Part shown: piece by piece, positions 59,235-64,000 of the stretch
Numbering within the stretch: position 1 is the stretch's first letter
How the letters are laid out: every line of letters starts with the position of its first letter
Program-made: the position numbers and the translations under genes
Notes under the pieces: model-generated
The model's database searches: none
The model's input: the letters and a program-made list of their open reading frames with translations, nothing else
Told to the model about the DNA's origin: nothing
Source of the DNA: Spongiivirga citrea
GTDB taxonomy: Bacteria > Bacteroidota > Bacteroidia > Flavobacteriales > Flavobacteriaceae
Length of the DNA stretch: 64,000 nt
Assembly (NCBI RefSeq): GCF_010671565.1
Contig: NZ_JAABOQ010000005.1
Coordinates: 248,001-312,000, forward strand
Reading direction: 5' to 3'

Positions 59235-59966
59235 ATGAATTTAATTGTTGATGCGGGAAATACAAGGCCTAAGCTAGCAGTATTTGATAAGGATCGAATT
59301 CTTATTAAAGAGCATGCATCATACGACTCGCTCAAAAACGAGATTGAAACCATTCTTTCTGCTCATCCTACTATTGGTCAGGGAATTGTTTCGTCGGTTA
59401 CGCAACTTGAAGATTCTTTGATTGATTGGCTTAATGCTAAAATACCTATTAGCGTGTTAACGCATGAAAGTAAGCTCAATTTTACCAACTTATACGATAC
59501 TCCTAGCACATTAGGAGTAGATCGCATTGCTTTAATAAGTGCTGCGGCTAAGTATTTTCAATATCAAAATGTATTGGTTATTGATGCTGGCACCTGCGTA
59601 ACTTATGATTTTAAGGATAATCAAAATCAATATATAGGCGGAGCTATTTCTCCTGGTCTACAAATACGATATAAGTCCTTAAATGACTATACAGCCAATT
59701 TGCCCAAGTTGGCACCTGAAAAATTAAACTCTTTTATTGGGACCTCTACTGAAACATCTATTCATTCAGGAGTTATGAATGGTTTGGTGCAAGAGATTGA
59801 TGGGGTGATAAACCAATATAGCCAACGCTATAAACATTTAACAGTTATTTTAACAGGGGGTGATGCGAAAATCTTTGCAGAATACCTAAAAAATAGCATA
59901 TTTGCGGATTCTAATTTTCTTTTGAAGGGATTAAATACCATTCTTGAGTGTAATAAAAATCAATGA
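59235..59966 (+). CDS. coaX: Type III pantothenate kinase
   Basis: CoaX phosphorylates pantothenate, the first step of CoA synthesis. MNLIVDAGNTRPKLAVF is the phosphate-1 motif, DAGTCVTYDFKDN the phosphate-2 region, and LGVDRIALISAAAKYF the substrate site; TGGDAKIFAEYL is the C-terminal ATP motif. At 243 aa it is normal. It is the first gene of a tight operon; its stop overlaps the start of the next gene (ATGA). Confidence 0.95.
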   Translation: MNLIVDAGNTRPKLAVFDKDRILIKEHASYDSLKNEIETILSAHPTIGQGIVSSVTQLEDSLIDWLNAKIPISVLTHESKLNFTNLYDTPSTLGVDRIALISAAAKYFQYQNVLVIDAGTCVTYDFKDNQNQYIGGAISPGLQIRYKSLNDYTANLPKLAPEKLNSFIGTSTETSIHSGVMNGLVQEIDGVINQYSQRYKHLTVILTGGDAKIFAEYLKNSIFADSNFLLKGLNTILECNKNQ

Positions 59967-61219
59967 TTAGACGACTATTTGTAATTGTAGCCATGATGGC
60001 TTGTGCTTCTACCTTTGCACAAAATAATGCTGCTTCACCTTATTCTTTTTTTGGCATTGGTGATGTACAATTTAAAGGCACAGTAGAAAACAGAGCTATG
60101 GGGGGCTTAGGGGTCTTTTCTGATAGTATTCACTTAAACCTTAATAATCCTGCTTCTTTAGGTAAGCTGAAGCTTACTACTTTTGGTGTAGCTGGCGGTC
60201 AGAATTTTTTCAATTTAGAAAATGATACTACAAAAGAAGATGCCACTAGTACGACACTAAATTATTTGACCTTGGGTATACCACTAAATAAATTAGGTGC
60301 ATTTAGTTTTGGTGTAATGCCATATTCATCTGTTGGGTATCGTATTGAAGATGTTAATGAAACTAGTACTTCTGTAAACCGCTTTAATGGAGAAGGAGGG
60401 GTCAATCGCGCCTTTTTTGCATATGGTATAGACCTTTTTAAAGGCTTTTCAGCTGGGGCGACAGCCCACTATAATTTTGGAAAGATCACCAATTCCCAAA
60501 CTGGAATTACCGAAGGAGTTCAATTTGCAACTAAACAAGATAAAGAGTCTTCAATATCAGGTCTAAGCGTTGATTTAGCCCTTAATTACGAGCTCTCATT
60601 TAAAAACGATTATAAGTTATACTCCTCTTTTGTCTTTAGACCAGAGGCGGAGCTAACTTCTAAGAATACACAAGAAATTTCGACCATAACATTTAATGCA
60701 GTTGGAAGTGAAATTCCTGTAGAAACAGTAACTTCAGACTTGGGAGCAAATGCTGAAACGATTAGTAAATTGCCTCAAAATATGACTTTTGGTCTCGGAT
60801 TTGGAAAAGAAAAAAAGTGGTTTCTTGGTGCAGAGTATAGTATTTTAGATAATGAAGAGTTAGGGAATCCGTTTAATCGTGTAGGTAATGAGGTTTATGA
60901 AGATGGTAGTCGTTTTTCTGCGGGAGGATTCTTTATACCTAATTATAGTAGTATTACAAGTTATTGGGATCGTGTGGTATATCGTGCTGGAGTGCGCTAT
61001 GAAGAATTAGGCTTAAGGCTTAATAATATAGGGACTTACGACTTTGGCATGTCTTTTGGAGTAGGACTACCGGTAAGGAATTTTTCTAATGTTAACGTAG
61101 CCATTGAATACGGACAAAGAGGAACGACTTTCCAAAAAAGAATAAAAGAAAATTATTTTAACATAAATATCAGTTTATCTTTGAATGATAAATGGTTTGT
61201 TAGAAGAAAGTACAATTAA
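59963..61219 (+). CDS. Outer membrane beta-barrel protein
   Basis: Signal peptide MIRRLFVIVAMMACASTFA, then a barrel of about 400 residues with repeated amphipathic strands (YSFFGIGDVQFKGTVENRAMGGLG, LNNPASLGKLKLTTFGVAGG, LGAFSFGVMPYSSVGYRI in parts) and an aromatic-rich C-terminus. The NNPASLG motif resembles FadL/OMPP1-family N-terminal regions. A porin or long-chain substrate transporter is possible. It is coupled to coaX (4-nt overlap) and precedes a TPR protein, an order seen in other flavobacteria. Confidence 0.82.
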   Translation: MIRRLFVIVAMMACASTFAQNNAASPYSFFGIGDVQFKGTVENRAMGGLGVFSDSIHLNLNNPASLGKLKLTTFGVAGGQNFFNLENDTTKEDATSTTLNYLTLGIPLNKLGAFSFGVMPYSSVGYRIEDVNETSTSVNRFNGEGGVNRAFFAYGIDLFKGFSAGATAHYNFGKITNSQTGITEGVQFATKQDKESSISGLSVDLALNYELSFKNDYKLYSSFVFRPEAELTSKNTQEISTITFNAVGSEIPVETVTSDLGANAETISKLPQNMTFGLGFGKEKKWFLGAEYSILDNEELGNPFNRVGNEVYEDGSRFSAGGFFIPNYSSITSYWDRVVYRAGVRYEELGLRLNNIGTYDFGMSFGVGLPVRNFSNVNVAIEYGQRGTTFQKRIKENYFNINISLSLNDKWFVRRKYN

Positions 61220-61245
61220 AACAAAACGTAACTACTAAAATTTTT

Positions 61246-62625
61246 ATGATGAAGGCGAAAATGTCATTATTTGTTCTTGGGTTATTAGCAATGGTTCAGT
61301 TTACCAGTGCCCAAGGCAATGTTGAAGAGTGTAAAACATCTCTATCAATCTTTAGCGAACACTATAAAGTGAAAAACTACAAGGCGGCTTATGAACCTTG
61401 GAAAAAGGTATATACTGAGTGTCCTGATCTACACGTAGCGACATATTCCTATGGTCCTAAGATTATAGAGGATAAGATTAAGAACTCTACTGGTGCAGAG
61501 CAAGAGGCATTGAAAAAGGAGTTGATGCAGGTATATGATGATAGAATGAAGTATTTTCCTTCTAAGACAAAAATGGGAGATGTTAAATCTAAGGCGGCGG
61601 ATGCTATGATTAAGCATAAAATGGGTACTCCTGTGGAGATCATAACCGTTTATGATGAAGCATTTACAAAAGATAAAAAGAACTTCAAAAACCCAAGAAG
61701 TTTATATAACTATTTCGATTTAGTATATAAGCAACATGAGGCTGGTAAAGTCTCGTTAGAAGATCTTTTTACAAAGTATGAAGAACTTTCTGAAAAGTTT
61801 GAGGAAGAAAGCAAGTCATTGGCTAGTCAATTAAAAACAATCTTGCAAAAAGAAGATGCGAATACTCCATTGACTACTAAAGAGAAAAGAACTAAAAAGA
61901 GAGCGGAAACAAATGTGAAGGCCATTGGTATTTTCTCAGGTAATCTTGACGCCTTAATTGCTAGTAAGGCAACTTGTGAAAACTTGATTCCTTTATATCA
62001 AAAGAACTTTGACAGCAAAAAAGGTGATGCGGTTTGGTTAAAAAGGGCAGCTGGTCGTATGGACAGTAAAGAATGTACTGAAGACCCTATGTTCTTTAAG
62101 TTAGTAGAAGCCTTAAACGTTGTTGAGCCTTCCGCTAGATCAGCATTCTATTTAGGTAGGTTAGCTGAAAAACAAAAGAAATATACTGATGCTGAAAAGT
62201 ATTACCAACAATCAGCCGACATGTATACTGATAGTTTCGATAAGTCGAAAGTATTCCTAGTAATGGCAAATCTTGCTAAGAAAAGAGGTCAAAAAGGAAA
62301 ATCGAGAGGTTTATGTAATAAAGCATTAGCTGAAAACCCATCAAACGGTAAAGCATATTTATTAATTGCTACTTTATATGGTTCTAGTGCGAATCAGTGT
62401 GGTACTGATACTTTTGAAAAGAAAGCAGTATACTGGTTAGCAGCTTCGACTGCAAGGAAAGCTGGTTCTGTAGATGCAGCGTTAAGATCTAGAGCTAATA
62501 AATTGGCTAAATCTTATGAAGCAAGAGTTCCTACTAAGTCAGAGATATTCAATAAAGGTATGGGCGGTAAGTCATTACCTATTGGATGTTGGATTGGGAG
62601 AACGGTAAAAGTACCGAACTTATAA
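61246..62625 (+). CDS. Exported TPR protein
   Basis: Signal peptide MMKAKMSLFVLGLLAMVQFTSA, then a 435-residue helical protein with TPR-like repeats (YKVKNYKAAYEPWKKVY, AFYLGRLAEKQKKYTDAEKY, KSRGLCNKALAENPSNGKAY in part). It probably scaffolds an envelope complex from the periplasm. It lies between the barrel protein gene and lptC in one operon, so a link to lipopolysaccharide export or outer membrane building is plausible but inferred. Confidence 0.85.
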   Translation: MMKAKMSLFVLGLLAMVQFTSAQGNVEECKTSLSIFSEHYKVKNYKAAYEPWKKVYTECPDLHVATYSYGPKIIEDKIKNSTGAEQEALKKELMQVYDDRMKYFPSKTKMGDVKSKAADAMIKHKMGTPVEIITVYDEAFTKDKKNFKNPRSLYNYFDLVYKQHEAGKVSLEDLFTKYEELSEKFEEESKSLASQLKTILQKEDANTPLTTKEKRTKKRAETNVKAIGIFSGNLDALIASKATCENLIPLYQKNFDSKKGDAVWLKRAAGRMDSKECTEDPMFFKLVEALNVVEPSARSAFYLGRLAEKQKKYTDAEKYYQQSADMYTDSFDKSKVFLVMANLAKKRGQKGKSRGLCNKALAENPSNGKAYLLIATLYGSSANQCGTDTFEKKAVYWLAASTARKAGSVDAALRSRANKLAKSYEARVPTKSEIFNKGMGGKSLPIGCWIGRTVKVPNL

Positions 62626-62626
62626 G

Positions 62627-63205
62627 ATGCGATTTCGCATATCATATTATATAAAATCGAGTGTCATAGTTATTACTATGGCACTCTTTTTTTCTTGTAA
62701 AAATGATTTTAAAGAGGTCGAAGCGCTTTCAAAATCATCAAAATTTCCTTCAGGCGAGGGTAAAAATATCCGACTTACCTATACCGATTCTGGTAAGGTG
62801 GTTGTTGTGCTTCGTAGTCCATTGAGTCTTGACTATTCCAATCAATCTTTTCGATATCGTGAGTTTCCTGAAGGGATTCATTTAGAGTTTTATGATGATG
62901 CTAAAAATAAAAGCGAAGTCACTAGCGATTATGCCATTTTGTACGATGCGACAAGCTTGATCGATCTGCAAGGCAATGTAGAAATCAAAACACATGATGG
63001 CGGACTTCTTAAAACCTCGCAACTATATTGGGATCAGAACAATCAATGGATGTTTACTAAAAAAAGGTTTACCTTTGAAAGCGAAGAGGGACCACTTTCG
63101 GGAACTGGTTTAGATGCCGATCGGAATTTCAAAAAAATCCACCTTGGCGATATCGATGGTGGCGAGATACCGATAGGTGAAATTGATAAAGAAGAAGAAC
63201 ATTAA
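62627..63205 (+). CDS. lptC: LptC-like LPS export protein
   Basis: A 192-residue protein with a lipoprotein-like signal (ITMALFFSCKND) and the LptC/OstA-like beta-jellyroll: LTYTDSGKVVVVLRSP, YREFPEGIHLEFYDD, KSEVTSDYAILYD, LIDLQGNVEIKTHDGG, LLKTSQLYWDQNNQ. LptC passes LPS from the inner membrane transporter towards LptA. The Cys-anchored form, rather than a transmembrane helix, is typical in flavobacteria. It is 1 nt after the TPR gene and adjacent to a small membrane protein gene. Confidence 0.88.
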   Translation: MRFRISYYIKSSVIVITMALFFSCKNDFKEVEALSKSSKFPSGEGKNIRLTYTDSGKVVVVLRSPLSLDYSNQSFRYREFPEGIHLEFYDDAKNKSEVTSDYAILYDATSLIDLQGNVEIKTHDGGLLKTSQLYWDQNNQWMFTKKRFTFESEEGPLSGTGLDADRNFKKIHLGDIDGGEIPIGEIDKEEEH

Positions 63206-63400
63206 ATGAAATATTACAAGTATTTTCAATTTGCGTATTTGGCGTTTGCAGCCTTATTTATTTACGAGGGTATTGGTGTTTGGAATAGTGATCGTACGCG
63301 ATCGTACACACTGCTATTTTTGGCAGCAATTGCAGTTTTTGTGTTCTTTTTTAAACGCCGCTTTGCCAAAAAACTTCAAGACAGAAACAACCAACGATAA
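63206..63400 (+). CDS. Small two-helix membrane protein
   Basis: A 64-residue protein with two hydrophobic helices (about 8-26 and 34-50) and a basic, Lys/Arg-rich C-terminus (FKRRFAKKLQDRNNQR). It starts directly at the lptC stop codon and is immediately followed by the CNNM-type gene, so it is co-transcribed with them. It matches a small protein often found between lptC and the CNNM-type gene in flavobacteria. No function is known. Confidence 0.8.
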   Translation: MKYYKYFQFAYLAFAALFIYEGIGVWNSDRTRSYTLLFLAAIAVFVFFFKRRFAKKLQDRNNQR

Positions 63401-64000
63401 ATGGATTATCAGTTATTGATAATTAGTATTGCTCTTATTTTTTCCGCTTTTTTTTCAGGTATGGAAATAGCCTATGTTTCGGCTAATAAGATCCATATTG
63501 AAATTGAAAAAAAGCAAGCAGGCTTACTTTCTAGTATTCTTCATAAAATTACCAAACGACCTTCCAAGTTTATTGCAACCATGCTAGTAGGTAATAATAT
63601 TTCGTTGGTAATTTATGGTTTTTATATGGGTGATGTGTTGATGGATTTCATCACACAACAATATTCCACGCTCAATGCTCCGACTAGTTTACTTATTCAA
63701 ACGGCTATTTCAACCTTGATTATTTTACTGACAGCTGAGTTTCTTCCAAAAGTATTTTTTCAAATTTATGCCAACACTTTAGTCAAGGTTTTTGCATTAC
63801 CTGCATATCTATTCTATCTCATTTTTTCACCGATTTCAGAGTTTGTTCTTTGGATATCGAATATCGTCCTGAAAAACTTTTTTAAGACTGAAGGAGATCA
63901 GGTTCAGTTAGCATTTAGCAAGGTTGAATTGGGTGATTATATAACTGAGCAAATGGAAACCGTTAATGAGCATGATGATGTCGATAGCGAAATCCAAATA
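63401..64000 (+). CDS. CNNM/hemolysin-C family transporter (3' truncated by window)
   Basis: The N-terminal 200 codons of a DUF21-type membrane protein, with ALIFSAFFSGMEIAYVSANK, MLVGNNISLVIYGFYMG and TAEFLPKVFFQIYANTL as the three or four helix-containing parts of the CNNM domain. The CBS and CorC_HlyC domains should follow beyond the window. Members transport Mg or Co, or regulate the metal balance. It starts directly after the small membrane protein stop. The gene is cut at base 64000. Confidence 0.93.
   Translation, partial: MDYQLLIISIALIFSAFFSGMEIAYVSANKIHIEIEKKQAGLLSSILHKITKRPSKFIATMLVGNNISLVIYGFYMGDVLMDFITQQYSTLNAPTSLLIQTAISTLIILLTAEFLPKVFFQIYANTLVKVFALPAYLFYLIFSPISEFVLWISNIVLKNFFKTEGDQVQLAFSKVELGDYITEQMETVNEHDDVDSEIQI

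Overview
The window is AT-rich, densely coded DNA from a marine-type member of the Flavobacteriaceae (Bacteroidota). The evidence is a PorP/SprF-family protein, BamA followed by two OmpH/Skp proteins and murI, a mevalonate isoprenoid pathway feeding a geranylgeranylglyceryl-phosphate synthase-type UbiA enzyme, TAnnTTTG-type -7 boxes, almost no Shine-Dalgarno sequences, and very tight operons with 1-4 nt overlaps. No integrase, transposase, rRNA or CRISPR array is visible. One tRNA (Phe) is present.

Layout. 1-4.1 kb: envelope biogenesis (bamA 3' part, two OmpH chaperones). 4.4-11.4 kb: housekeeping (murI, a folK-deoxynucleoside kinase fusion, a TrmH-type methyltransferase, hemW, a cyclase, DUF4260, DUF4230, an ATP-grasp protein, a YjbR protein). 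11.4-15 kb: a TonB-C-like protein, PorP/SprF and an OmpA-PD40 protein. 15-20.9 kb: a GCDH-like dehydrogenase, yjbQ, trmN6-rimM-rpsP interrupted by a four-helix-bundle gene, then small proteins and TspO. 21-26 kb: mevalonate decarboxylase, GHMP kinase, UbiA prenyltransferase, nitrilase, and a pseudouridine-synthase-like protein whose catalytic Asp appears replaced. 26-30 kb: a translationally coupled glycosyltransferase operon (DPM1-like GT2, processive-like GT2, GT-C). 30-34.6 kb: a deoxyribonucleotidase, cold-shock protein, and a NapH-like Fe-S protein with an FAD reductase. 34.9-41.3 kb: an envelope module with DUF547, a predicted beta-barrel, two short one-POTRA Omp85-like paralogues, a GH113-like lipoprotein and a lipoprotein that appears to need a non-AUG start. 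41.3-44 kb: YceI, two secreted proteins, an AraC-type membrane regulator.

44-56.2 kb is an arsenosugar-type cluster: two dedicated glycosyltransferases, ArsM, ArsS, a purine nucleoside phosphorylase, a periplasmic rhodanese, a small CMD/peroxidase-like protein, and a divergent sodium:solute symporter. A three-gene plus-strand island (alpha/beta hydrolase, GMC oxidoreductase, old-yellow-enzyme-like reductase) splits it. I infer that ArsM methylates arsenite, ArsS adds a deoxyadenosyl group, the phosphorylase removes adenine and the glycosyltransferases finish the sugar.

56.3-64 kb: an unknown small protein, FkbM methyltransferase, tRNA-Phe, an SDR/thioester-reductase-like protein, and a coaX-OMP-TPR-lptC-small membrane protein-CNNM operon that runs off the window. 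Five copies of a short palindromic repeat are scattered through the window; one lies in frame inside the GT-C gene.
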